From: Cinclus cinclus
Taxonomy: Eukaryota; Chordata; Aves; Passeriformes; Cinclidae
Direction of reading: 5' to 3'
Length of the DNA stretch: 64,000 nucleotides
Assembly: GCF_963662255.1 (NCBI RefSeq)
Contig: NC_085060.1
Location: 14,541,925-14,605,924 of the forward strand
Both the position numbers and the translations under genes were made by a program. The notes under the pieces are model-generated. The model was not told the origin of the DNA, ran no database searches, and worked only from the letters and a program-made list of their open reading frames with translations. Positions 14,931-26,308 of this stretch are shown piece after piece. Numbering within the stretch: the stretch's first letter is position 1; each line of letters opens with the position of its first letter.

Positions 14931-15064
14931 AAATCCAGGCTGGACAGGGATTTGAGCAAACTGGTCTACGTGGGCACCTGGAAGGCATTCCTGCCTTTGG
15001 CAGGGAGTTGGAATGAGATGAGATTTAAGGTCTGCTCCAGCCCAAACAGTCCTGTGATTCCATG
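14931..15064 (+). mobile_element. CR1 LINE 3' end fragment
   Basis: Sense CR1 tail with diverged blocks (AAATCCAGGCTGGACAGGGA, TTTAAGGTCTGCTCCAGCCC) ending CCTGTGATTCCATGG. It is directly followed by an antisense copy. Confidence 0.75.
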
Positions 15065-15082
15065 GATAACCTGACAAGAATG

Positions 15083-15195
15083 AGTCCAACCTGGCCTTGG
15101 ACCCCTCCAGGGACCCAGGGGCAGCCACAGCTTCTCTGGGCCTCTCACTCTCACAGGGAAGGATTTCTTCCCAATATCTCACCTAAAAGTCTCCT
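15083..15195 (-). mobile_element. CR1 LINE fragment, inverted relative to its neighbour
   Basis: Antisense CR1 blocks CCAACCTGGCCTTGGACCCC, GGGGCAGCCACAGCTTCTCT and CACAGGGAAGGATTTCTTCC. Its own 3' tail is missing. Confidence 0.8.
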
Positions 15196-17231
15196 AATTT
15201 TTTAAATGCAAACAAGTTCTGTCTCTGCTGGAGTCTTTAGTGCTGTTCCCAGATGAAGTGAAAGGGGAAGCAGAGCATCATGAAGAAAATGTGATGAAGA
15301 ACATGACTGGGGTTGATCATATTCACTGGGGGGAGGTTTTCCGGTCTCAGGAATTCCCCATGGAAATCATTGGGTTGGTCTTCCAGTTCTCATGGAAATT
15401 CTCACCCTTCTCTCTGCAGCTTTCATGGGGAGGCTGCACCAGTGTCACAGACGATATTTGGGATGTTGGCTTTTGGATTGTGGAATCCCAGGATGGTATG
15501 AAATGTGTCCAAGTTCACACCACGACTCTCAGCCTTGTCCTGCCTCTACTGAGAGGTGAGTCACCTGTGGGTGAGAGGTGACAGAATTCCAGGAGACAGT
15601 TCCAGGCTGAGTTGGTTCCCTGAGGCTGATGTTCCAACACCAGTAGCTCTTTTTGCTGGATGCTCCAAATATTGTAACCTTTACATTTAGCTGGGTCTTA
15701 CCAGATCGTGCTAGTGATTCTCCCCTGGGGAAAACTAGAGCAATGGCATTAGCATAAAGCTCCAGAAGGAACAAAAACAATGCACTCAATTCCCTGAGCA
15801 CGTAAGGAAAAGGAATTTCATGTGCCAGCTTGTGGCAGCTGCTCCAGGGTAACTCACCACTACAAAGACCTCCTTAGGAACAGAACTTTTGCAAAGAAAT
15901 TAAATTGGGCAAACAAATTAAAACAACCACAGGCAAAACTAAAAGTTCATTTTCCTCCCCAGGTCCCTCTCACTCAAAATTTTCATTTGTCCCCTCCAAA
16001 AAAAATTGCTGGAATCTGTCTGTCAAGGGATTCTGAGCTGCAAGGGATTTAGGAGAAGTTTCAGCGAAGAAAACCAATGATTATTTTTAGCATCAGCTGC
16101 ATGGAAAATACTTCTCAGAGGCTCTGGTTGGTTAGAGGGGAGGACACATTTTCTTCTTTTTTAGTTCCTGTTAAAAAACAAGAATTTAGGAAGTAAATTA
16201 CTCTGACAAAGAGCAATGGTTCTGACAGGCAAATCCTTGTGGCTGGCGTTGGCAAACCCTGGATCTCCCATCGGAAAAGGTCCCCAGAGCTTTTTCTCCT
16301 CCAGCTCCAGGGATTCAAGGTGCTCAGCTGCTCTGAAGGGTTTGGGCAGCAGCATTCCAAGATTTCCTTTCTCTTTCTGCTGTCAGGGAGGAATATTTTT
16401 ATTCCCAAGGTAGAAACCCTTGGTGTGAACGTTTTCAGCTCATTATTTATCCGTAATTCCAAGCGCCCACGGAAGGGAACGGCTGCCCTGGGACACAGGG
16501 ATGGGCTGAGACAGAGCTACTGGGCAGCTCTGCTAGGAGAAGTGGCTGGTTTGAATTAAAAATCGATTTCTTTGGAACAGAATCAGCCTCTCTTTTGGAC
16601 AGGAGGAACGTGTGTGTGTCTATACTGGGGGCAGAGGAAATCATTAACGACGTGGGGCAATTGTAACTCTGTAAAAGCAGAGAGAGAGGCACTAATGAGC
16701 AATGATATTTCAGAAAATGCAGGTAATTAGAAGTTATTTCTCACAGAACACTCCGTTCTGACTTTTCCATGTGCCTCCTGCTCCTTTTTGTAGCAAGAGA
16801 AAAAATTATGATCAACTTGAGGGCCCCAAGACCAGAAATAAAAAGAAAGAATTTGGAAATGTTTGTCATTCTCTGTTCCTCTTTCTGTTATCTGATATAT
16901 TAGAGTAAACATCACTGTTATGTAATTTAACCTTCATATATACATTTCACTCTCCTTTAAATAGTCCTTTCAATTCTCCATAGGAAGAATCACTGAATCA
17001 GGATTCAATTATTTATTTTCTCCTTGTCAGAATACAACTTTTGACCAAACTTAGATAAATTTCTTGGCGTGATCTTTCGTTGAATGTCTGCTTTTCCACA
17101 CTCCAAAGATTTGACAGCAAAAAAAACCAAAAAAAAAACCAACAAAAAAAACCCCAAACAACTGACATGAAATCTAAATCTTTATGTTATTTATTGACTG
17201 CTCCACCCAACATAATCATTATTTATCAGAT

Positions 17232-17377
17232 GCCCCATCCTTGGAAGTGTCCAAGGTCAGGTTGGATGGGGCTTGGAGCAACCTGGAATAGTGGAAGGTG
17301 TCCCTGCCCATTGAAGGGGGTGGAGCTGAATGGACTTTGAGGTCACTTCCCGTCCAAACATCCTGGGGTTCTGTGAT
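17232..17377 (+). mobile_element. CR1 LINE 3' end fragment
   Basis: Sense: TTGGAAGTGTCCAAGGTCAG, TGGGGCTTGGAGCAACCTGG, GGAAGGTGTCCCTGCCCATT, ending CTGGGGTTCTGTGATTTT. Confidence 0.85.
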
Positions 17378-18470
17378 TTTAGAAAAAAATTAATACTTAT
17401 GCACTATTATGAATATTGGTATATTAATAATGCTACACAGTCTACTACATTAATGTCTCCTATATACTAAATAATACATTTTTATAAATTACATACCTAC
17501 CTGAATAATAATTTAGAAATGCAGCTGCTTTTTCTCTAATTCCACTGAAGGGCTGTAATTTGTTTTATGGGAGGTATTTTTCTTTATTTGATTTCTCCCC
17601 TTGTAGATGTGGAAAATCTCTAAAAAAACAGTTACAGTTCTTTGGACTTAACCACAAAAAAAGGCACAGAATGGCCACTTTATTTTGGATTTGAGGAAAG
17701 AACTTGGAAGGGAAACAGAAGCATGGAAAAGCATTGGCAACTTCTTTATATTTGGGATCATTGCACATCAAACCCAGCTCCTTAACAGCAAACAGGCAAA
17801 GCTGGAGGTTTTTTGTTGTTGTTTTTGGGGGTTTTTTTTGTTTGTTTTAGTTAAAACCATGATATTTCTTAATTATCTGTCACATGATGATGGCACTGAA
17901 GTCCAGGTGGCCTTGCAGTATCCAAGCTCTCCTTTAATTCAGGTAATTATGGTAATGAATATTTCTGGAAGCCATAACCAGGAGGAAGAAGAGCTTTATG
18001 CTGCACAAACTGAAGTTTTACGCCCATAACGAAGCCAAAGGACTCTGTTGGGAAACTCCATCAGACCCAGCATAACTGTGTGCAAAATCTCTGGGCAGTT
18101 CTGGTTTATCAGCAGAAAAAGCCACTTCCTGAGACTTTGTCTGTAGGATAACTGATAAACCACCCCAGTAAACAGGGCTCAGATCCTCTGCAAACTGCAC
18201 TTATTTAGGGAAGAAGAAATTCTGCAGGGTATTCTGCAGGTGCAATGAGTTGTGCTTTTAAATTTCCTGCCTGGTCCTAAAACTCTCATGTAACAATCTG
18301 CCCCAAACCAGAGCAATTTATGGCCATGGGCAAAGGCAGGAACAGCAGCTGCATCTTTTCCTTCTCCTTTTTTTCTTACAAGGATTGTGGCTTTTGTTGA
18401 GATCAGTCAAACCTGCCCTAGATGGAGGTTCATGCAGAGAAAAGCATCTGCACAAGAGCTGATAATGAGG

Positions 18471-18657
18471 GTGGCGATGCCCTGGCACAGGTACCCAAAG
18501 AAGTTTTGGCTGTCCCTGGATCCCAAGGCCAGGTTGGGCAGGGTTTGGAGCACCCTGGGCTAGTGGAAGGGGTCCCTGTCCATAGAAGGGGCTGGAACAA
18601 GATAAGCTTTAAACTTCTTCCCATTCCAAACCATAGTGTGATTCTGTGATTCTGTGA
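18471..18657 (+). mobile_element. CR1 LINE 3' end fragment with octamer tail
   Basis: Sense CR1 ending in the family's short terminal repeats (GTGATTCTGTGATTCTGTGA), which marks a true 3' insertion end. Confidence 0.85.
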
Positions 18658-19600
18658 ATGTTTGTTTTCCACAGATGCTGGAGGGGTCAGTCAGGGAACT
18701 GCTGTTCCCAAATTCTCAGCTTGCCAGGCTGCAGAGTGCAGTGATTTTATGTGAAAGACAATTTTGTGATTGGAGAAATTCCAGCAAATATGTTTCCATT
18801 GCTGAGGGGGGGAAAAAAAATCAGCTAAACAGGATGTGCTGATAAACACTGCAGCACCAGCCAAAACCTCACTATTGCTTTTCACAAGGTCCATATAAAT
18901 AATTTTAAAATAAACCTGGCAAGCTCCCAACTTCTACCAACCTCCTTTGATAACTGTTGGAAATGAGACCATGTGGGAAGAACAGCACTGCATTGTAGGG
19001 GTGCTCATGTGAATGAGAGCTATTAGTTTTGGGTTTCTGAGGTTTCTGAGTTGTGAGACATCAACACTTACATTGTCCCCACGTCAGGTAGCAGCTGCTG
19101 TGAGGTTTGATTTCGTATTTTCAAACCACAACAGCAGAGTCACTGCTGAGGATGGGGGCCATTGAGTGCTGACAGCTACTTTCCAGAGAGGCAAAGCAGG
19201 ACACAGATTCCTGGTGGCTTTCTGAAAATCCAAACAGTGAGATCCTCCAAGGAAGTAAACGCTGTAGCCCCAGCTGTGTATTTATCCCCTGGGATAAGGT
19301 GAGGTTGGATCTGTGCCCGTTCCTTGAAGCAATGTCAGAAGTGCCACCCTTGGGCACTGCTGGCACAGAGATCCAGTGAGTGTAAACCGAGTTGGGGACT
19401 TATTTAGTTCAGCACAAATGTCAGGCGAGGCTCACACTGTGCTAAAAAAAGCCTTTGGGAAGTCAGACCTCATCTGCAGGAGGACTGAGCTGGAGCAGAG
19501 CAGCAGGTCCTCAGGGCAGGGGGGGACAGCAGGGCTGAGCTGCCAGGCAGGAGTGGGCAGAAAGCTTGGGGGCTTTTCCATGGTCTGCTCAGAGCTGTGC

Positions 19601-19870
19601 TTGGAGAGGAGGAAGAGTCGGAGAGGAGGAAAGGTTGGAGAGGAGGAAAGATTGGAGAGGAAGAAGAGTTGGAGAGGAGGAAGAGTTGGAGAAGAGGAAA
19701 GTTTGGAGAGGAGGAAGGGTTGGAGAGGAAGAAGAGTTGGAGAGGAGGAAGAGTTGGAGAGGAGGAAAGTTTGGAGAGGAGGAAGGGTTGGAGAGGAGGA
19801 AGAGTTGGAGAGGAGGAAGAGTTGGAGAGGAGGACAAATTGGAGAGAAGGAAAAATTGGAGAGGAGGGAG
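19601..19870 (+). repeat. 17-bp polypurine minisatellite, about 16 copies
   Basis: The unit is close to GAGAGGAGGAAGAGTTG, with substitutions between copies (AAAGTTTG, AAGGGTTG, AAAGATTG). The + strand is almost all purine. Because 17 is not a multiple of three and the unit lacks stops, all frames are open on both strands, which creates spurious Glu/Arg-rich and Ser/Pro/Leu-rich reading frames. It lies about 230 bases upstream of the candidate P2RY10 first exon. Confidence 0.9.
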
Positions 19871-20099
19871 GGGTGCCCTGCATCCAACTCCACTTGGAAT
19901 TTTCCCAGTGGGTGCCGAGCCAACCCGGCAGAGCCACAGGACAGAAAACACCTGGGACAAAGGCACATAACCCCATTTTGAGGCCACTGTGAGGACACCT
20001 GGCCGGCACAGAGCCGGCAGGGCTGGGAACAGGGCCGGAACCACGGAAAAAGCATCACCTTTTGTGGCACGTCGTGATGTCACCCAGGTCCCCTCGCTA

Positions 20100-20176
20100 G
20101 TGTAAACAGTGGTGCAGGGGACATCGCACTTCCTCCTGAGCGCTCGGCTGCGCTGAGCACGGCTCTGCCTGCCAAG
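20100..20176 (+). promoter_or_regulatory. Candidate promoter and non-coding first exon of P2RY10
   Basis: A small GC-rich patch containing CACTTCCTC (20128-20136, the reverse complement of a GAGGAAGTG ETS/PU.1-type site) ends in a strong donor, CCAAG|GTAAGG, after 20176. It is the best candidate partner for the acceptor ending 25240. ETS control would suit a lymphoid gene. This is inference from motifs; no transcript evidence is available here. Confidence 0.3.
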
Positions 20177-20729
20177 GTAAGGCTGCTTCCATCCCCTCCT
20201 TGGGATCCAGGACCGCGCCCGTGCTGCTTCCTGCAGAAACATCCCTTTCCTCGGGCTTTTCCTTAGCGGGTGGCTCTCGCCAGGGTGAGATCTGTGGCAC
20301 TTGGAGCCCTGCAGCAGCAGCAGCTCTCGCCTTGTGCCAATGCTCTGGGTGAACACACGGAGGAGTTCAGGCAGCGGCTGCTGCGCCTGCAGGAACAAAA
20401 GTCAGGCGTGGGCAAACCGCGGTGCTCTAATAGGGATCATTTCTGCCTCTTGCTTGATTCCTCCGGGAATATATTTTATTTTAAATTCATGCTTGATGGT
20501 AAGGGTAACGTGCCAATCCGTTTTTTTCCAACGGAGATTTATATTGCCATAAAATAAAATCCGTGCGCTGCCCATCTTTGCGCCGTCTAAGGCTCTGTGA
20601 GTGAGCAGCAACAGGAGGAAATTGATGATAGTGAGGGGATACAAGAGGACAAAAAATAACGGAATTGCTTGCTTTTGCTAATGAGAGTCCTGAAATTGTT
20701 TCAGTTCTAAATTTAGACTGCTCTGGATT

Positions 20730-20812
20730 AAAACTTGACTTCACGGGGCTGAAGCTTTTAAGCCTAACGGGCTGAAGGTTTAAAACTCGACTTCATGGGC
20801 TGCAGGTTTCCA
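20730..20812 (+). repeat. Imperfect tandem repeat, unit near 27-30 bp
   Basis: AAACTTGACTTCACGGGGCT and AAACTCGACTTCATGGGCT, each followed by GAAG or GCAGG plus T-rich sequence, with a partial copy between them. It lies in the candidate first intron of P2RY10. Confidence 0.6.
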
Positions 20813-22877
20813 GCCTGTATCTTTTGTAGAAGGTGCTTTCTGCTGAATTTGCTTCCACTTGCACCAGCAGCTCAGCCCAGCTGGGAGCACAGCAAACAGC
20901 CCCTGAGGTGGTCACAGGCAGGCTTTAGAGTGGGTGGCCCCTGAATCTGGAATTTCTGCAGGTGGATCGAGAGGGAATCTCACAGAAGGTGGGTCAGGAT
21001 GTCAGGATCTGCAGGAGGGGATTCCTCAGCAGGCTGGAGCAGGAGCTGTGCAGGGACAGTGTGGTTCTTTTCAAGGGCATATTTTTGGTGTCAAGTAAAA
21101 GTGCTGGGACTGGCCCAGGCGCCAACAACATCAGCCATGGGAATTCCACCCGTGAGGGAAGTGCATTTGTGGGACAGCCCTTGCCCAGCCTGGAGCCAGC
21201 ACCCTGAGGGGGCTGTTGGTGTCTCTGCTGGAGCTGCAGGAAGGAGTTCAACCAGTGCTGCAAAACGAAAACACAGCAGACAGCCCAGAGCTGCTCTTTT
21301 TCTGGGAAAGGGAACCAAAAAAAAAAAAAGCACCTTTAACTGTAGAATGTTCCACTCTGAGTGCAGAGGTTTCACTCTGGTGTCATGGCCATGCACTGAG
21401 GGCAGAGCGTGGAGATGTTTGTGCCCCAATCAAATCAATTAACCTGGCTCTGATGGGTACCTCAGACAGATCCAGAACTCTGGAATGACATCCCTGTGCT
21501 TCCCAGCCTATCCAGATGAACATCCTTTGCCTAGGAACACTGGGCTTAGTTTCCAAAGCTCCAGTAATAACATGCTCACTTCTTATATCCTTATTGCAAT
21601 AGCATCAGGGATACAGAGTCTCACAAAAATATAAAAAATAGTGGTTGGATCTCAGTGTGTTTATTTGATACCTTTTTTTTTTAAATCATATTCTGAAAGC
21701 AATGTTGCAGTGGGAACCACCTCTCTGCAGGATGTACATGAGAGATAAAATCTGCTGGATAAAATCTACTGGAATTTCAGTCTTCTGCAGCCTCTGCTGC
21801 ACACCCACCATGCAGTGAAGGATTAGGAAATGTAATTTTAGGACCCTCAGTGGTATCTCGAGTGTCTGCTTTTGTGCACAAGTGGGAAGAGAAGGGGCTG
21901 GTGTGGGATTAAGCCTGAGTCTGAGAAAGAGTGAGAGGAAAGGCAGAAATGCAATAATTTTGTAGTGCCTTGTGCCTGGGTGCATTTTGATTAAAGAGAT
22001 GGTTTAACCTCATTATGTTTTTATGGTTTTGTAATGAAATCCTTCATCCTCAGAAAGGGCCCTGCTGATGAGCCAGCAGACACCATCCAGTCCATATTAA
22101 TTGTAGTAATGCATTAATTGTGTGCACTGCCAGCCAGGTCACCCTGCTCAGACCCTGAGTTTCCTGAATGCAGAGGAATTTTCTGACTCCAGGGCATCCA
22201 GTCCTGTTCCCAGTCTCTGAGTTTAGATCTGCTGGGCTGGTGGAGCTGTTATCACCTACAGGATGGGTTTTATAACCTCCTGGCTCCAAGCTTCACCACA
22301 GCTCCATCATCACTTCCAAAGCGCAGCTTTTCAGGATTCTTCCACTTGCAAATTGAATAATAGAATAATTTAAAGGAAAAGACCTTTGAAGATCATAATT
22401 AGAAAATATACCAGCAATCAGGCCCACTCCTGGGAGCAATTTTCCCCCTAATATCAATTATTCAGCAACACTGGATGTTTTCATTTTGGGATCTTCCTAA
22501 ATGATGACAAGGTGGACTCATGAGAGCTCCCACTGCTGATGCTCAGACAACGCCCAGGGGTGAGAAAAATAGCTTAAAGGGAGCCAAGAAATGAAACTTG
22601 GATGAACTCTGACACCTTGTGGACAATTAGCAGATGAAGGTGGTGGATGAGGGGGAAGCTCTCCATGCTCTGGGCTCCCCCAGGGGCTCGGGCTCCTGCC
22701 TGGGCAGGGTTTGTCCCACCAGAAAGCCAAGCTGAGCTCTGGGATGGAGAGTGTGCCCTCAGCATCACCCTCGTGTTCCAGGGACACATCCTGGACACAG
22801 AAGTTTGCCCTAAAACCCCTGATCAGAGCCCAGTTACCCCATCACCCCAATTGTCCTTAGTGTCACATGAGACCTAA

Positions 22878-22918
22878 GTCACAGAATATTCTGGGTTGGT
22901 AGGGACTAAATAAGACCT
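22878..22918 (-). mobile_element. Short CR1 tail fragment
   Basis: About 40 bases resembling the antisense CR1 terminus (CACAGAATATTCTGGGTTGG then TAGGGACTAAATAAGACC). Short, so less certain. Confidence 0.5.
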
Positions 22919-24705
22919 AGCTGTATTTAGGGACCTTGATAAGCAAATTGGCTGCTGTCACCCATTGGACTGAAAGCACACACTGGCCAGCATTTAATTA
23001 GATAATTAATTATAAAAGTGTCTTTAAAATATAACATTTTGCAGTTGTATCTAATCCTGTGTGGTTTTAATGGCCATCCACCAGCTGCGTCTGGAGGAGC
23101 AGCAGGCAGATCTTCCAGCTTCGATACCCGAGGAAAACCAGGCACATGAGGACTTGGAAAATGTTTTTTTGGCAAAGGGAGAGGTGACCTGAAGGGACAG
23201 AATGTGCAGTGGGCAGTGCTTTTACCAGAGACAAGACCATGGCCAGCTGGACCACAGTTGGAAAAGGAGGAAACCTCCTGAGCAGGAGAAAATCACAGCT
23301 CCCCCAGGAAATGGGATGTAACCACATCCACCACTGTGAGGGGAGGAACATCCCCATGCTCAGCTCCAGTCCCTGTTCACTGCCCGTCCTGGCAGTTCCA
23401 GGGTGGAGAGCAGGGGTCCTCCATTGCTGCTTCTCAGGGGAGATACATACATGAGCCAGATGAATCTTTGTTTCTGTCACAGTTCCAGCCTCCTCCTCCT
23501 CACGGGGCTGTTGTGGCCTCGTGGCAGGAGCAAGGCTGTGGTGTCCTGGGATGGGGCTGCTGGGGAACACGGAGCAGAGCATCCTGTCCCAGAGCTGAGG
23601 GGGATTGGGAAGGAGCTGGAGGGACAAAAGCAGCTCTGAGGGTCTGGGATCCAGCATCTTGGTGAAGGAAGGGGATGAGGCAGAGAGCTTCCCAAAGGCA
23701 GAACCTCCCCGATGCTCGGAGCAGCAGCAGCTGCTAAAGCTGAGGATGCTGCAGGAGATAAACAGGCAGATCTTGCTTTTTGAAGGCTGTGGGATAGTGA
23801 AAGACAAGCTGAGAAAGAAAAGGAAGAACCTGTTCGGGGGAGACTGCAGAAGCAGAGTTACCCTGCTCTCTGCCTGTGCCCCATGTGGGACTTTGCCACG
23901 TCTGGGTGTTTTTGGGGGCTGAATCCCAACCCTTCCATGGCAGCCTGGAGCAGCATCTGGATGAGCTGCCAAATGTAAGCACCACAAGGATCAAGAGGCT
24001 GAAAACCCAGCTATTTATGCTCTGTGTCACTGAGAGCTCTAAACTCAACTCTTTTGGTATTGCCAAGGAAAAAGCTTTAGTAACAGAGTAGGAGTTACTA
24101 ATTTCTACCTACAGAGACAATTTTTCTGGTGAATGCTCCTTGCAGGAAATGAGTCAGAGGAGTGAATCAGTGTCTGCAGTGCCACATGAAGCTGACTTTC
24201 AGCTTTAACTGTTATATTCAACATGGGAGGGAATCACTGTAATGAGAATTATAACTCTGGGAGTGAACCCTCAATAAACCCCAACTCCTCCTGCCTGTGT
24301 TGCCTCGCTGAGGACGAGTTACCAAACTTACTGGTCCCACTTACAAAATCTGGCAAAAGAAAGGCAGCCCAACAGTTCAACACGTGGCACTTTGCTGATG
24401 GCCAAGAGGCAGAAATTGGCAGTACCTAAACAGTAAAATTAGCTGACAGAAAAAAGAGTCAGACTGAGGCTGCCATGGTGATGAGAAATAGAAGTTGGTG
24501 GTGTGACCAGGTCTCTGTGTGTTCCATCAGCTTAAATACATTAACAGATCTCTTCAGGAGGACTGGCTGTGTTCACAGCAGTCACATTTTCCAAGCCCAC
24601 TCTCTGCTACCTTTTGCATCCATAATGCCAGAGAAAGTGGGTCCATGAGGTCTTCTGAGAGGCTCAGGAGGCCTGTCACCCACATAATGCCCAGTACAGC
24701 CCAAT

Positions 24706-24848
24706 ATATCCCTGGAAGTGCTCAAGGCCAGGTTAGACAGGGCTTGGAGCAGCCTGGGGCAGTGGAATGTGTCCCTGCACATGGCAGGGAGTGTCACCAG
24801 ATGGGCTTTAAGGTCCCTTTGAACCCAAATCATTCCACGATTCAGTGC
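24706..24848 (+). mobile_element. CR1 LINE 3' end fragment
   Basis: Sense: TCCCTGGAAGTGCTCAAGGC, GGGCTTGGAGCAGCCTGGGG, GGGCTTTAAGGTCCCTTTGA, ending CATTCCACGATTCAGTG. It lies about 400 bases before the P2RY10 coding exon. Confidence 0.85.
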
Positions 24849-25242
24849 TTGGCACGCACACTCTGAGTGCTGGGCCATGACAGGATGGAGGCAGGGATAT
24901 GCCCACCTCTCATCCATGTATTCCTGCCTTGCTCCCCAAGACCAAACCACAGGAGACTTTGAGGAGATGGCCAAAGGATGGGCAGCCTCTCCTGGTGCTG
25001 ATCAGTGTGGCACAGCTTCACTTGTGCTCCTGGGACCGACACACCAGGAATGGCCTCCCACACCTGTGAGAACAGCAGGATCTCTGACAGGGCAGCTCTG
25101 AACAGGATTCCAGGATGTTTCAGGCAGACTACATTCCCAAACCTCTGCCTTGTGCAGAACAGCCAGATGGGAAATGCAGATGAGAACATTGACAACTCTT
25201 ACAGTGCCTTTGCCTTCACATCCAGTTTTTCTCTTTGCAGGA

Positions 25243-26265
25243 ATGACCCACCTACCCTACACCATCACAGCCTCATCCAGCAACCCAGTCATGACCCAGA
25301 GCAACCAGAGCTGCTCCCGTCAGGACATCACCTTCAAGAGCAGCCTCTACGCCACCACCTACACCCTCATCTTCATCCCGGGGCTCCTGGCCAACGGCGC
25401 TGCCCTGTGGGTCCTGTGCCGGTTCCTCAGCAGGAAGAGCAAAGCCGTCATCTTCATGATCAACCTGGCCGTGGCTGACCTGGCCCACGTCCTCTCACTG
25501 CCCCTGCGCATCTACTACTACATCAACCACACCTGGCCCTTTGGGAGCTTCCTGTGCTTGCTGTGCTTCTACCTGAAGTACCTCAACATGTACGCCAGCA
25601 TCTGCTTCCTCACCTGCATCAGCATCCAGCGCTACTTCTTCCTCTACCACCCCTTCCGAGCCAAGGGCTGGAAGCGCCGCTACGACGTGGCCATCAGCGC
25701 CCTGGTCTGGCTCTTGGTGGGGGCTGCCTGCGTGCCCTTCCCCATCATGAGGAGCCACGGGCTGGGTGCCAACACCACCAGCTGCTTTGCCGACCTGCAG
25801 GTGAAGCCGATCGACAGCAAGGTGGGCACGGTGCTGATGACCGGCACCGCCGAGCTCCTGGGCTTCGTGGGTCCGCTCGTCATCATCTTATTCTGCACGT
25901 GGAAAACAAGAGACTCCATCCGCGGCTTCCATATCCCACAGGAGAACAGCGGGGAGAGGAGGAAGGCCCTCAGGATGGTTTCCATGTGTGCCATTGTGTT
26001 CTGTGTGTGTTTTGCTCCCTACCACATCAACTTCTTCTTCTACATGTTGGTGAAGGAGAATGTCATCACCAACTGCTTCCTGAGCACCATCACGCTCTAC
26101 ACCCAGCCCTTCTGCCTGAGCCTCGCCAGCTTCGACTGCTGCTTGGATCCCATCATCTATTTCTTCATGACTTCTGAGTTCCAGGAAGAGATTTCCAGGC
26201 ACAGCAGCATGGCCATCCGGAGCCGGCTCATGAGCAAAGAGAGCGCCTCGTCGATGAAGGAATGA
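25243..26265 (+). CDS. P2RY10: P2RY10, lysophosphatidylserine receptor-type class A GPCR (340 aa)
   Basis: Seven-helix receptor of the P2Y/lysophospholipid group; mammalian P2RY10 senses lysophosphatidylserine on lymphocytes and signals through G12/13. Seen here: TM1 about residues 38-62, TM2 70-95, TM3 107-130, TM4 147-168, TM5 197-220, TM6 244-266, TM7 284-306. The TM3 motif is Q129-R130-Y131 in place of DRY, TM6 has FAPYH, and TM7 ends D302-P-I-I-Y306, the P2Y-type DPxxY. C105 and C181 would form the usual disulfide. Sequons are N21-Q-S, N95-H-T and N177-T-T. The C-terminal RSRLMSKES motif matches my recollection of human P2RY10, and 340 aa is close to the human length (about 339). The start was chosen because a strong acceptor (pyrimidine tract then CAG, ending 25240) lies two bases before the ATG. 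The open frame back to 25150 would be intron. M17 (25291) is an alternative start. The 5' half is nearly identical to the next gene. Confidence 0.92.
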   Translation: MTHLPYTITASSSNPVMTQSNQSCSRQDITFKSSLYATTYTLIFIPGLLANGAALWVLCRFLSRKSKAVIFMINLAVADLAHVLSLPLRIYYYINHTWPFGSFLCLLCFYLKYLNMYASICFLTCISIQRYFFLYHPFRAKGWKRRYDVAISALVWLLVGAACVPFPIMRSHGLGANTTSCFADLQVKPIDSKVGTVLMTGTAELLGFVGPLVIILFCTWKTRDSIRGFHIPQENSGERRKALRMVSMCAIVFCVCFAPYHINFFFYMLVKENVITNCFLSTITLYTQPFCLSLASFDCCLDPIIYFFMTSEFQEEISRHSSMAIRSRLMSKESASSMKE

Positions 26266-26302
26266 CAAGAAAGCCACTTGGAAAAAAAACAAGATATTTC
26301 AT

Positions 26303-26308
26303 ATTAAA
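26303..26308 (+). terminator. Possible P2RY10 polyadenylation signal (ATTAAA)
   Basis: The variant hexamer ATTAAA lies only 37 bases past the stop. ATTAAA at 27764 and AATAAA at 28184 (followed by a 14-A run) are alternatives for a longer 3' untranslated region. Which one is used cannot be told from sequence. Confidence 0.3.

Larger units (their letters stand above)
1..19600. other. Gene-free stretch upstream of the receptor cluster
   Basis: Apart from the CR1 copies, simple repeats and AT-rich block listed separately, I see nothing coding. The open frames are short, overlap on both strands and have no recognisable domain. An A-rich run is at 9052-9074 and AT-rich sequence at about 17390-17520. 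In other vertebrates LPAR4 is the next gene on this side; no trace of it is visible. Confidence 0.6.
20177..25240 (+). other. Candidate first intron of P2RY10
   Basis: Bounded by a GTAAGG donor and a TTTTTCTCTTTGCAG acceptor. It contains the 20730-20812 repeat and two CR1 fragments and no other gene. The assignment depends on the inferred first exon. Confidence 0.3.

Noticed and set aside
19601..19870. CRISPR-like array
   Set aside because: Units are contiguous with no spacers, and the context is a vertebrate genome.
19589..20398. Long ORFs across the minisatellite on both strands
   Set aside because: The 17-bp unit has no stop in any frame, so the repetitive reading frames are artefacts.
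25150..25242. N-terminal extension of the P2RY10 ORF by 31 residues
   Set aside because: A strong pyrimidine tract and CAG end at 25240, so this stretch is most likely intron. The extension has no family similarity.
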